Positions 25,343 to 34,641 of a DNA stretch of 64,000 nt are shown in pieces. A program made the translations under genes and the position numbers. The stretch is from assembly GCA_024279135.1 (NCBI GenBank), contig JAJRRU010000020.1:1-64000 (forward strand). The letters are read 5' to 3'. The notes beneath the pieces are model-generated. The model had not been told where the DNA came from, ran no database searches, and saw nothing but the letters and a program-made list of their open reading frames with translations. The DNA comes from Alphaproteobacteria bacterium. Lineage in GTDB: Bacteria; Pseudomonadota; Alphaproteobacteria; Rhodospirillales; Casp-alpha2. Position 1 is the first letter of the stretch, and each line of letters begins with the position of its first letter.

Positions 25343-26227
25343 GTGACTATCTCAACAGAAACCGCAGGTATGAGTATGGCCAGGCAAGTGAAACGAACGG
25401 CGAGAACTAAAAGTAGCCCCAAAAAAGCCGGTGATACCAACGGCCAGGTGCAATCTTTGTGCCGGGCACTTTCGATTTTGAATCTGATCGCTGATAGTGA
25501 TAGTGGCCTGACAATGAGCAGTATTTCACAGTTCGCGAAGCTGCCCATGTCAACGACCCACCGGTTGCTGACCACCATGCAACATGAACGTTATGTGCGT
25601 TATGATAATGATCTATCCCTGTGGACCATTGGTGTTCAGGCGTTTGTGATCGGAAACTCCTTCGTTCGTTCGCGCGATATCATTTCCACGGCTCGTCCTT
25701 TTATGGCCAGCCTGATGGAAAAAAGCGGCGAGACAACTAATCTGGCCGTGGCAGACCACGGAGAATGTATATACCTGGCTCAGGTGGAATGTCGCCAGAT
25801 CATGCGGGTACAGGCCAAACCCGGTTCCCGCGTCCCCATCCACAGTTCTGCTGTGGGCAAGGCATTGTTGGCGGGAATGCCGAAAGACAAGGTCAAAAAA
25901 TTTATTCAGATGCGCGAGTTTGAACGTACTACTGATAATACCGTAATTGACCAGAGGGCATTATACGAGGAAATAGAAACGGTTCGAAAAAATGGTTATG
26001 GTCAGGATGACGAAGAACATTGTGTCGGCCTGCGGTGTGTTGCATCAACAATATTCGATGAATATGGCGATCCCATAGCCGCTATATCACTTTCTGGCCC
26101 TATGGCACGGATCAGCGACGAACGGTTTCCTGTGCTCGGTTCAATGGTAACCGAAGCAGCCAGGGATATTACAACGGCTATGGGCGGCGTGACACCGAAA
26201 ATCATGCATCCGACCATATACGACTGA
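25343..26227 (+). CDS. IclR-family transcriptional regulator
   Basis: 294 residues starting at GTG with CAGGAG five bases upstream. An N-terminal winged helix (about 38-95, with L-P-M-S-T-T-H-R-L-L) and a C-terminal GAF-like effector domain (V-P-I-H-S-S-A-V-G-K-A-L-L-A, later C-V-G-L-R-C-V-A). IclR proteins sense small carboxylates such as glyoxylate, pyruvate or aromatic acids. It probably controls the surrounding TRAP/glc genes; three matching palindromes support this. Confidence 0.93.
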   Translation: MTISTETAGMSMARQVKRTARTKSSPKKAGDTNGQVQSLCRALSILNLIADSDSGLTMSSISQFAKLPMSTTHRLLTTMQHERYVRYDNDLSLWTIGVQAFVIGNSFVRSRDIISTARPFMASLMEKSGETTNLAVADHGECIYLAQVECRQIMRVQAKPGSRVPIHSSAVGKALLAGMPKDKVKKFIQMREFERTTDNTVIDQRALYEEIETVRKNGYGQDDEEHCVGLRCVASTIFDEYGDPIAAISLSGPMARISDERFPVLGSMVTEAARDITTAMGGVTPKIMHPTIYD

Positions 26228-26254
26228 ACCCCCCGTCTTATCGTCAGCCCTAAA

Positions 26255-26680
26255 TCAATCCCAATTTTCCATAAAAAGCTGAATACCAGCTTCAGCACAG
26301 GCGATGTCCTGCTCCGGTGCGCCGCCTGAGACTCCCACGGCACCGACGATGATACCATCAATTTCCAGTGGCACGCCCCCACCGACAGTGGAAAAACGAC
26401 CCTGTGCCGAGGTGTGAATACCGAATAACAATTCTCCCGGAATATTCCGTTCATTATAAAACCCGGTGGAACGGTGTGATATGGCTGCGGTGTGTGCCTT
26501 GTCCTGGGCCAGGGTGGTTGAGAGAGGCTTGCCGCCATCCATGCGCCTGAAGGCAATCAGGAAGCCAGATTCGTCTACCACGGCAATACAAATAGCCAGA
26601 TCGAATGCCTGCGCCTTGGCCTCTGCGCCGTTCAGGATAATATTCGCGTCTTCATAGGACAACCGTTCAAAGGTCAGCAC
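26255..26680 (-). CDS. GlcG/HbpS-family protein
   Basis: 141 residues from a GTG with AAGGAG seven bases upstream. The HbpS/GlcG fold is recognisable: V-D-E-S-G-F-L-I-A-F-R-R-M-D, then F-S-T-V-G-G-G-V-P-L-E-I-D-G-I-I-V-G-A-V-G-V-S-G-G. The family is repeatedly found in glc (glycolate) and other catabolic operons; function not settled, haem or cofactor binding is known for HbpS. Transcribed away from the glcDEF set, with a putative IclR site about 105 bp upstream. Confidence 0.85.
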   Translation of the reverse strand: MLTFERLSYEDANIILNGAEAKAQAFDLAICIAVVDESGFLIAFRRMDGGKPLSTTLAQDKAHTAAISHRSTGFYNERNIPGELLFGIHTSAQGRFSTVGGGVPLEIDGIIVGAVGVSGGAPEQDIACAEAGIQLFMENWD

Positions 26681-27065
26681 CGTTATTCTCCTTGTCTGTC
26701 GGACAAATTTTCGTATAAACCGCCATGATTTATTCTTAGTATAATTTGGTTAGTGTTTGTAATCATTGTAAAATATCATCTTGTTCCGTATTGTGGAATA
26801 TATTACCATTTTCATTGTTTGCAGGCTCCAAGCCGCGTAAATATTTAATCAATAAAGTGTACTTTACTCAATAATCAGGGCAGCACCAACAACACGCAAA
26901 TTGATAATTGCAGAATTTCAGGTCCGTGTCGTCTCTCCGGTGGTTTGTTTTAATAACGAGCTGATCATATGGATACCGAAACGGGGGGATACCGTAAGGG
27001 TAGGTCTTGTGATAGAGTGCCGGTCACTTTGAGATGAAACCGATGATGATGAGAGCCGCAGAAAC
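26681..27065. other. Divergent intergenic region between glcG-like gene and the glc operon
   Basis: 385 bp with no credible gene. It contains the third putative IclR operator (26784-26798) and, at about 26854-26866, a short AAAGT-GT-ACTTT inverted repeat. Promoters for both directions should be here, but no confident -35/-10 pair could be assigned. Confidence 0.5.
26784..26798. promoter_or_regulatory. Putative IclR operator, copy 3
   Basis: TTCCGTATTGTGGAA, 104 bp upstream of the GlcG-like gene and 268 bp before the plus-strand glc operon. Best dyad of the three copies together with copy 1. Confidence 0.55.
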
Positions 27066-27368
27066 ATGCAACTGCCACCAGGACTGAAGGCTTACCTGCG
27101 CGTACCGTTTGTGATGATCGTGTGGGTGATGGAAACATACACCAAGAATCGTGACCGGTTTAAGGCCTTCATGGCCGATTCTCGGGTCCGCCATTTTTAT
27201 ATGGGGTTGTTGCTGGTGACGGCCGTGGCGTGGGGGTCTATTTCGTTTATGGCGAGCGAAGAAGACAGCAGTCTGCTGAGCGACGCCGTGAAGGGCGCAT
27301 GGTCAGATACTCAAAAGCTGTCGGAAGAACGCAAAGTCTATCAGGACGCTCTGGAATCCACACAATGA
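27066..27368 (+). CDS. Small single-pass membrane protein, translationally coupled to glcD
   Basis: 100 residues, unrecognised. A polar N-terminus, one membrane helix at about 45-63 (M-G-L-L-L-V-T-A-V-A-W-G) and an acidic/charged C-terminal tail. Its stop overlaps the glcD start as ATGA, so it is the first gene of the glc operon. It could be a membrane anchor for the GlcDEF oxidase; that is inference. Confidence 0.6.
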   Translation: MQLPPGLKAYLRVPFVMIVWVMETYTKNRDRFKAFMADSRVRHFYMGLLLVTAVAWGSISFMASEEDSSLLSDAVKGAWSDTQKLSEERKVYQDALESTQ

Positions 27369-28852
27369 AAATGCCCACTCCGAAAACCGAAACCATAGCC
27401 CGGCGGCCTGAAATCATCGAAGCCTTGCGCGCCATAGTGCCTGGTGAAGGGGTTGTGGTGGACGAAAATGAATTGCGGGTTTACGAATGTGACGGCCTGA
27501 TGGCTTATAAACAACTGCCCTTGGTGGTGGTGCTGCCGCAAACCACGGCGCAGGTCTCGCAAATCCTTAAAAAATGTCATGAGATGGGCGTCAATATTGT
27601 GCCGCGCGGCGCGGGCACCGGATTGTCTGGTGGTGCCCTGCCCCTTGCGGACGGGGTTACGGTGGGACTTGGAAAGTTTAACAAGATCATCGATGTGGAT
27701 TACGAAAACCGAAGTGTGGTTGCCCAGCCCGGCGTAACCAATCGGGCTATCACCGATATGGTGGAAGATCGGGGTTATTATTATGCGCCCGATCCATCGT
27801 CTAAAATTGCCTGTTCCATTGGTGGCAACGTGGCGGAAAATGCCGGTGGTATGCATTGTTTGAAATATGGCCTGACCACCAACAATCTGTTGGGCCTTGA
27901 AATGGTCCTGATGGATGGTGAAGTTATCCGTCTGGGTGGCAAACATATGGATGCTGGCGGGCTTGATTTGCTGGGTGCGGTAACTAGTTCGGAAGGCCTG
28001 TTAGGCATTATCACCGAGGTCACCGTGCGTATTCTCAAACAGCCTGATACGGCCAAGTCGTTGCTTGTGGGGTTCCCAGATATCGAATCCGGTGGCCGTT
28101 ATGTGGCCCAGATCATCAGCGCCGGCATTATTCCCGGTGCCATGGAAATGATGGATAAAATGGCCATTGGTGCCATGCAGGATTTCGTGGATTCCGGGTA
28201 TCCTCTGGATGTGGACGCCCTGCTGGTGATGGAGCTGGATGGCCCGCAGGCCGAAGTGGACTTCCTGACCGGGCGGGTCCGCGAGATCGCGCTAGGGGTC
28301 GGCTCCACATTCTTCCGGGTCAGCGAAAACGAGGCCGAGCGTGAGCAGTTCTGGAAAGGCCGCATGTCGGCGTTTCCATCTATCGGTCGGCTTTCCCCCG
28401 ATTATATGGTTATGGACGGGACCATTCCGCGCCATAAATTACCCGATGTTTTGGGCCGAATTGACAAGCTGGCGAAAAAATACGACTTGCGTGTGGCTAA
28501 TGTATTTCACGCCGGCGATGGAAATCTGCACCCCCTGATCCTGTATGATGCCAACGTAGCCGGTGAACTGGATGCCGCCGAGGCTTTTGGCCATGACATT
28601 CTTCAGCTGTGCGTTGAGGTCGGCGGTGTGCTGTCGGGCGAACACGGCATCGGGGTGGAAAAGCGTGACCTGATGGGTGAAATGTTCACCGAGAATGACA
28701 TGAAACAGCAACAACGCCTGAAATGCGCGTTTGATCCGGCCGGATTGATGAACCCCGGCAAGGTTTACCCGACCCTGCACCGTTGTGCCGAACTTGGCCG
28801 TATGCATGTTCATGACGGTAAATTACCGTTCCCAGAAATTCCTCGGTTCTAA
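27365..28852 (+). CDS. glcD: GlcD-like FAD subunit of glycolate (or D-lactate) oxidase
   Basis: 495 residues from the ATG overlapping the preceding stop; an in-frame upstream extension to 27230 is rejected because it lies wholly in the previous gene. FAD-binding type 4 domain with P-R-G-A-G-T-G-L-S-G-G (about 80) and the C-terminal lobe with N-V-F-H-A-G-D-G-N-L-H-P and S-G-E-H-G-I-G. GlcD oxidises glycolate or D-lactate and passes electrons via GlcF to the membrane. GlcD and D-lactate dehydrogenases cannot be separated by eye, but glcE and glcF follow. Confidence 0.9.
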   Translation: MKMPTPKTETIARRPEIIEALRAIVPGEGVVVDENELRVYECDGLMAYKQLPLVVVLPQTTAQVSQILKKCHEMGVNIVPRGAGTGLSGGALPLADGVTVGLGKFNKIIDVDYENRSVVAQPGVTNRAITDMVEDRGYYYAPDPSSKIACSIGGNVAENAGGMHCLKYGLTTNNLLGLEMVLMDGEVIRLGGKHMDAGGLDLLGAVTSSEGLLGIITEVTVRILKQPDTAKSLLVGFPDIESGGRYVAQIISAGIIPGAMEMMDKMAIGAMQDFVDSGYPLDVDALLVMELDGPQAEVDFLTGRVREIALGVGSTFFRVSENEAEREQFWKGRMSAFPSIGRLSPDYMVMDGTIPRHKLPDVLGRIDKLAKKYDLRVANVFHAGDGNLHPLILYDANVAGELDAAEAFGHDILQLCVEVGGVLSGEHGIGVEKRDLMGEMFTENDMKQQQRLKCAFDPAGLMNPGKVYPTLHRCAELGRMHVHDGKLPFPEIPRF

Positions 28853-28864
28853 GGGTCTAATACG

Positions 28865-30052
28865 ATGGTCGATACCTTCAATCCTGAAAATGAGGATCAT
28901 GTTCTCGATGTGGTTCGCTGGGCTGTGAGCAATCAGCCCGATCAAGCAAAATCGCTGGAAATCGTGGGTCAGGGCACAAAACGGGGCTTGGGGTCTGTGG
29001 TGCAAGCCGATGCCGTTGTTACCATGTCCGGGGTTTCCGGCATAACCCTTTACGAACCGGAAGAACTGGTCATGACCGCGCGGGCCGGAACGCCGGTGGT
29101 CGAAATTCAGGCCGCCCTGGATGAGGCCAACCAGATGATGGCCTTTGAGCCCTGGTTGCCCGGACCGTTATATGATCAAAATGGCGGCACCATCGGCGGG
29201 CTGTTTGCCACGGCCATGTGTGGTCCGCGCCGCCCGCTTTCAGGTTCTGCCCGCGATCACTTGCTGGGTTTTCACGCCATTAGCGGTCGTGGTGAAACAT
29301 TCAAGTCCGGTGGTCGGGTGGTCAAGAATGTCACCGGGTTTGATCTGAGTAAATTAATGACAGGCTCCATGGGAACCCTGGCAATTATGACCGAGGTCAC
29401 CTTCAAGGTTCTGCCCGGACCACAAAAGGCCCGAACAATTCTGGTGCTGGGTGCCGATGATCCCAACCGGGTTATGCGGGACGCCCAGAACAGCCCCTAT
29501 GAGGTTTCCGGGGTGGCCCACCTGCCGCAATCTATGGCGGCCCGGTCCTCGGTGTCGTATGTCAACAATGGCGAGACTTGTGTTACGGCGATCCGCGTCG
29601 AAGGCCCCGCCCCGTCCGTGGATGTGCGCTGCCCTGCCCTACAGGATTTACTGTCGGGCTATGGCGATATCAGGGAATTGCACACCAGCAACACGGTTGC
29701 GCTGTGGCAGGAAATCCGAGATGCCTCATTTTTTGATGATACCCATCAAATCTGGCGCCTGTCGGTAACACCCAGCCAAGGCATTACTGTGGCATCTGAA
29801 TTGACCGGGTAGCACTATCTCGATTGGGCCGGAGGCCTGATCTGGCTGGCCATGGAGCCCGAAGACGATGCTGGCTGTGATCGGGTGCGCGGTGCTTTCG
29901 ATGGTGGTCATGCAACGTTAATGCGAGCGTCCGACGATGTGCGTGCCCGCGTGGCCGTATTCCAGCCCCAGCCGAATGGTCTGGCGGCTCTTATGAAACG
30001 GGTGCAGGCCGGGTTTGACCCGCACGGTATTCTCAACCCGGGCCGAATGTAA
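28865..30052 (+). pseudogene. glcE: GlcE-like FAD-binding subunit interrupted by one in-frame amber codon
   Basis: The frame 28865-30052 encodes a complete GlcE-like protein (394 sense codons) except for TAG at 29810-29812, codon 316. Upstream: G-T-K-R-G-L-G and P-W-L-P-G-P-L-Y, N-G-G-T-I-G-G-L, S-G-G-R-V-V-K-N-V-T-G-F-D-L of the PCMH FAD fold. Downstream, in the same frame: H-Y-L-D-W-A-G-G-L-I-W-L, and the family ending F-D-P-H-G-I-L-N-P-G-R-M. No frame change is needed, so a single point mutation, a sequencing error or read-through would all explain it. Without the last 80 residues the protein probably does not fold with GlcD. Confidence 0.88.
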
Positions 30053-30062
30053 GGTGGGCTAA

Positions 30063-31328
30063 ATGCAAACGAATTTTACCCCGGCCCAGCTTCATGAAGC
30101 CCCCATCAAGGTGGCCAATGATATATTGCGCAACTGCGTGCATTGCGGGTTCTGTCTGGCGACCTGTCCCACATACATGATCCTGGGCAACGAGCTTGAT
30201 AGCCCGCGCGGACGGATCTATCAGATCCGCGAGATGCTGCAATCTGGTGAGCCGGCACCGGCCAACACGGTCAAACATATTGACCGGTGTCTCAGTTGCC
30301 TGTCTTGCATGACCACGTGTCCTTCCGGGGTGGATTATATGCACCTGGTGGATCATGCACGGGTGCACATCGAAGAAACCTATACCCGCCCCCTGCCCGA
30401 ACGGTTATTGCGGATGATCCTTGCCACAGTATTGCCCAGCCCTGCCCTGTTCCGTCTATCGTTGTTGGGCGCACGGCTCATGCGACCTTTTAAAAGCCTT
30501 TTACCGGGGCGGCTGAAAGGCATGATCGCCATGGCCCCGGCAACGCTGCCCAAAGCCGATGCCGTTGATCTTATTAAACCGGCAGGTGAAACCCGGCTGC
30601 GTGTCGCTTTGTTGCCGGGTTGTGCGCAACAGGTTCTGGCACCGCGCATCAACCGCTCCGCGGCTCGTCTGTTGTCGCGTTTGGGGTGTGAGGTTTATGA
30701 AGCCCGTGACGTGGGGTGCTGTGGGGCGCTGATCCACCATATGGGCAAAGAAGGCGCGGCCCGGCAATCGGCGCGTCAGAACATCGCCGCCTGGGAACGC
30801 GATATGCCCGATGCCATCGCCATTACCGCCTCGGGCTGTGGTTCAATGGTCAAGGATTACGGGTTCATGTTGAAAGATGATCCCCAGTGGGCCGAACGGG
30901 CAGCCAAAATTTCATCCATCGCCAGGGATATCAGCGAAGTGGTGGCAGAACTGGGTCTGGACGGGGTGCAGGATTTCGACAAACCCAGCGTGGCCTATCA
31001 CGCGCCCTGCTCCCTGCAACACGGTCAGAAAAACCTCGATGGCCCCGCCCGTTTGCTCAAAACCGCCGGGTTTCAGGTCACCACGCCGAAAAACGCCCAC
31101 CTGTGTTGCGGATCGGCTGGCACCTATAATCTCATGCAGCCGGAACTGGCCGAGGGGTTGGGTGAACAAAAGGCCGCCAGTCTGGATATTCTTGAGACAA
31201 AGGTTATCGCCACGGGCAACATCGGTTGTCTGATCCAGATTGACGGATATGCCAACACCCCGGTGGTGCATTGTGTGGAACTGCTCGACTGGGCGACCGG
31301 TGGGCCTTCGCCGCTCAACCCGGAATAA
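30063..31328 (+). CDS. glcF: GlcF-like iron-sulfur subunit of glycolate oxidase
   Basis: 421 residues. Two [4Fe-4S] motifs near the N-terminus (C-V-H-C-G-F-C-L-A-T-C-P and C-L-S-C-L-S-C-M-T-T-C-P) and two cysteine-rich CCG domains (G-C-C-G-A-L; L-C-C-G-S-A-G-T-Y). It relays electrons from GlcD to the quinone pool. It begins 10 bp after the end of the interrupted glcE. Confidence 0.93.
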   Translation: MQTNFTPAQLHEAPIKVANDILRNCVHCGFCLATCPTYMILGNELDSPRGRIYQIREMLQSGEPAPANTVKHIDRCLSCLSCMTTCPSGVDYMHLVDHARVHIEETYTRPLPERLLRMILATVLPSPALFRLSLLGARLMRPFKSLLPGRLKGMIAMAPATLPKADAVDLIKPAGETRLRVALLPGCAQQVLAPRINRSAARLLSRLGCEVYEARDVGCCGALIHHMGKEGAARQSARQNIAAWERDMPDAIAITASGCGSMVKDYGFMLKDDPQWAERAAKISSIARDISEVVAELGLDGVQDFDKPSVAYHAPCSLQHGQKNLDGPARLLKTAGFQVTTPKNAHLCCGSAGTYNLMQPELAEGLGEQKAASLDILETKVIATGNIGCLIQIDGYANTPVVHCVELLDWATGGPSPLNPE

Positions 31329-31342
31329 CACCTGCTGCGGGC

Positions 31343-32449
31343 TTATTCATGTATGGGTGATATGCCCAACGGGTCAATGGAGATATAGATTTCCGTGCCT
31401 GGTTTGAAGGCTGGCAGGTATGCCGACACCACACAAAATAATTCCTGACCGTGCCAGTCAATGCTGTATTCGTTGGCCACCCCCACATAAGCCTGGGATA
31501 TTACGCGGCCCTTGAGCATACCGTCGGTGGAACCGGTGAAATCAGTGTCTTTCAGGGTCATGGATTCCGGGCGGATAGCGGCTATTATGGGCCCCAATCC
31601 GACCTCGCCGGTAGGGCGGGACAGGAATATTTTTTCGTCCCCAAGATCGATCACGGCGTTCCCGCCTTCATCAATGACGTTACCATCGATGATGTTTGCA
31701 TCACCCATAAACGTGGCAACAAAGGTTGAGTTGGGTTTTTGGTACAGGGTGTGCGGGCTGCCGATCTGGGCAATCACGCCTTCGTCCATGACGATGACCT
31801 GATCAGACACAGATAACGCCTCGCTCTGGTCGTGGGTCACATAGATCGAGGTTATGCCGGTTTCCTGTTGCAGTCGGCGGATATCTTCGCGCATGTTACG
31901 GCGCAGCTTGCTATCGAGGTTGCTGAGCGGTTCATCGAATAACATGACTTTGGGTTCTAAAATCAAGGCGCGCGCCACGGCCACCCGTTGTTGTTGACCG
32001 CCCGAAAGCTGATCGATATAACGCGCCGACAGCCCGGACAGACCGACTGATGCCAGAGCCTCTTCAACCTTCACGGTGCGTTCTTCTGCGGCCATACCCT
32101 GGATTTTCATGCCGTAACCAACATTCTCGCCCACATTCATGTGCGGAAACAGCGCGTAGGACTGAAACACCATTGAAACATCGCGCTGACTGGCCGACAG
32201 GGCCGATACGTCTTCGTCGCCGATGAATATCTGCCCGGATGTGGGCAACTCAAGGCCGGCGATCAACCGCAAAATGGTGGTTTTGCCACAGCCCGATGGG
32301 CCCAAAATCGTTGTCAGGCTACCGGCTTCTATATCCAGTTCTATATTCTTTATCACGCTCAGATCGCCAAATTTCTTGACGACGTTTCTGAACGTAATTT
32401 TCGCTGAGGAAGAGTTGTGTGACATGGTCTTTCTTGCTCTCTGGTTCAA
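31343..32449 (-). CDS. ABC transporter ATP-binding protein (FbpC/PotA type)
   Basis: 368 residues. Walker A G-P-S-G-C-G-K-T-T, Q-loop V-F-Q-S-Y-A-L-F-P-H-M, signature L-S-G-G-Q-Q-Q-R-V-A, Walker B V-M-L-F-D-E-P-L-S-N-L-D and a C-terminal TOBE domain (about 270-365). It powers the permease encoded upstream; its ATG overlaps the permease stop as ATGA, and another ATG lies eight codons in. Substrate class: ferric iron, polyamine, sulfate-like or phosphonate importers. Confidence 0.92.
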   Translation of the reverse strand: MNQRARKTMSHNSSSAKITFRNVVKKFGDLSVIKNIELDIEAGSLTTILGPSGCGKTTILRLIAGLELPTSGQIFIGDEDVSALSASQRDVSMVFQSYALFPHMNVGENVGYGMKIQGMAAEERTVKVEEALASVGLSGLSARYIDQLSGGQQQRVAVARALILEPKVMLFDEPLSNLDSKLRRNMREDIRRLQQETGITSIYVTHDQSEALSVSDQVIVMDEGVIAQIGSPHTLYQKPNSTFVATFMGDANIIDGNVIDEGGNAVIDLGDEKIFLSRPTGEVGLGPIIAAIRPESMTLKDTDFTGSTDGMLKGRVISQAYVGVANEYSIDWHGQELFCVVSAYLPAFKPGTEIYISIDPLGISPIHE

Positions 32450-34539
32450 ACTTTTGTTCGCTCAGTACGTGATTTTCCCACCAGTTTGTCGATCAGGATA
32501 ATGACCGCCAGCATGGATACGATCAAAACAGAGCCGTAACTGATGGATTGTCCGTAATCGCCATCTTCCACACGACCCAGAATATACGTAGTCGCCACTT
32601 GAGTATCGGCGGTTACCAGGAAGATAATGGCACTGACCGTGGTCATGGATTTAACAAAACTGAACACCATGGCCGAGATCAGCGCCGGTCGCATTAAGGG
32701 CAGAACGATGGAAAAAATAGTCCGGATGGAACTGGCCCGCTGGGTTAACGAAGCCTCTTCCAGCGATGGGTCGATCTGGGCCAGGGCTGAAATGCCGGTC
32801 CGGATACCCACCGGCATGTTGCGGAATACGAAGGAAATGACAATGATGACCGCCGAGCCGGTCATCAGAATGGGTGCGGTGTTGAAGGCGATGACATAAC
32901 TGATGCCGATCACGGTACCGGGAATGGCAAAACATATCATGGCACCAAAATCGACCACGTTGCGGCCAAAAAACTGTTTTCGTGTGGTAACATAGGCGAT
33001 CAGCAAACCAACCATGGCCGTCAATGGCGCACCAACGGCGGCAAATCCCAGGGTGGTCAGGAATGATGGCCAGGCACCATAACCAAACCCGCGGGTCCAT
33101 AATTCTTCATAATGCGACAGGGTCAAGGTGTAATCAGCCCCCCAGTTGACCACAAAACCACCCAGCAGGATGCTGCCGTACAACATGGTGGTAAAGATTA
33201 CCCAGATCACCACGATGATGGTACAGCCCCACACAATGCCGCGTGGCAGGGCCTGGAAGGTTCCGCCGACACCTTTTCCGGTAACCGTGACATAGGATTT
33301 CTTGCCAATCCATTGACGCTGGATGGTGAAGCTGACGAGAGAAAAAAACAGTAATATAATGCCCAATGTGGCGGCGCGTGGGTAATCCAGTTGGGCACCG
33401 ACGATACTGAAATATATCTCGGTGGCCAGAACATCGTAATCGCCCCCCAGCACCAACGGGTTACCGAAATCGGCCAGCGAGGCAATCACCGCCAGCAGGA
33501 AGGCATTAGCGATACCGGGGCGCAGCAACGGGATGGTGACATAGCGGAATGTCTGCCAGTCCGATGACCGCATGGTCAGCGATGCTTCTTCCAGTGCCGG
33601 ATTGATGGACGACACCATGCCGACCAGCAACATGAAACTGATGGGGGTAAAAGACAGGGTCTGGGCCAGGAAAATACCCCAGAACCCGTATATGTAAGGC
33701 GAGCGTTCAAACCAGCCATCTTGACCCGCGCCGATAAAAATTCCGCCATCACCGAACAGCATCAACAGAACGTCATTAACGCTGCCGTTTCTCCCGAATA
33801 TCAGAATCAATGACAGGCCTATCACAAACGGCGGTGTGATGATCGGCAGGATCGAAAAAATTCTGATAGCACCGTGAAACCGTTTTGTCACCCGGGTGAC
33901 AAACAGCGAAAAGGTCAAGCCCAGTATGGTGGTTGCGACACCGACCGTCAGCGCCATTCGCAGGGAATTCCACACCGTTCGCCCGATGCCAAAGGAAAAC
34001 AGGTTATCGAAAAACAGATCGGGTGTGAACGATCCATCCTTGGCGAACAAAACCTTGGAAAAAACCGTTGATACAGGAAAGAAAACAAATATAGCGATGG
34101 CAACGATGATGAACAGAACCGATCCGGTCATGAACGGATCACCCTGGATAAAACCACGCCGTGCCAGGGCCATGGACAAGATCCCGCCCAGGGCGAATAT
34201 CTGTAAGGCGGCACCGTAGCCCAGGGGCTCTTTCGTAACGGTGGCAACAAAAAATATTGCCACACCGGCAAATGCGGAAATGGTACCGTCGATGATCGGT
34301 GCTTTTTGCCATGAATGCCACGGTCGTATCAGACAAGCGATGAAAGCCGCCAGGGCGATGGTTGAGGAATTGATACTGCTCCAGCCGTAGGCGACGAAGA
34401 ATTCGTCGGGCGTCGCATCAAAAACCCCGTATTCGAGGCCCTGCCAGGGGATCAGGAAATAACTGAACAGCCCGAAAAACGACCACAATCGTACAGGATC
34501 ACGCCACGGGTTATGGACGGAAGTATTGACGAGGGTCAT
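32446..34539 (-). CDS. ABC transporter permease, two fused membrane domains (FbpB/AfuB type)
   Basis: 697 residues with a hydrophobic N-terminal region of about five helices, then two binding-protein-dependent permease domains, each with the E-A-S-L-T coupling motif (L-E-E-A-S-L-T-M-R and L-E-E-A-S-L-T-Q-R). This two-in-one arrangement is usual for the Fbp/Afu ferric-iron and aminoethylphosphonate-like importers. The extra N-terminal helices make it longer than typical FbpB. Confidence 0.9.
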   Translation of the reverse strand: MTLVNTSVHNPWRDPVRLWSFFGLFSYFLIPWQGLEYGVFDATPDEFFVAYGWSSINSSTIALAAFIACLIRPWHSWQKAPIIDGTISAFAGVAIFFVATVTKEPLGYGAALQIFALGGILSMALARRGFIQGDPFMTGSVLFIIVAIAIFVFFPVSTVFSKVLFAKDGSFTPDLFFDNLFSFGIGRTVWNSLRMALTVGVATTILGLTFSLFVTRVTKRFHGAIRIFSILPIITPPFVIGLSLILIFGRNGSVNDVLLMLFGDGGIFIGAGQDGWFERSPYIYGFWGIFLAQTLSFTPISFMLLVGMVSSINPALEEASLTMRSSDWQTFRYVTIPLLRPGIANAFLLAVIASLADFGNPLVLGGDYDVLATEIYFSIVGAQLDYPRAATLGIILLFFSLVSFTIQRQWIGKKSYVTVTGKGVGGTFQALPRGIVWGCTIIVVIWVIFTTMLYGSILLGGFVVNWGADYTLTLSHYEELWTRGFGYGAWPSFLTTLGFAAVGAPLTAMVGLLIAYVTTRKQFFGRNVVDFGAMICFAIPGTVIGISYVIAFNTAPILMTGSAVIIVISFVFRNMPVGIRTGISALAQIDPSLEEASLTQRASSIRTIFSIVLPLMRPALISAMVFSFVKSMTTVSAIIFLVTADTQVATTYILGRVEDGDYGQSISYGSVLIVSMLAVIILIDKLVGKSRTERTKV

Positions 34540-34596
34540 TTTATAGCCGAGCTGTCATGAAAAAAGATGCATTATATGGACACGCAGCAACGTTAA

Positions 34597-34622
34597 AGGG
34601 CCCGACCCGGAGACCGGACCCT
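34597..34622 (-). terminator. Intercistronic hairpin between the ABC receptor and permease genes
   Basis: Imperfect GC-rich dyad (AGGGCCCG... CGGACCCT, one G-T pair, with an alternative CCGG-AGA-CCGG inner stem) 20 bases after the receptor stop; only TTT follows on the minus strand. Likely mRNA stabiliser or partial terminator. Confidence 0.5.
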
Positions 34623-34641
34623 ATAACATTGAGAGAGATGC

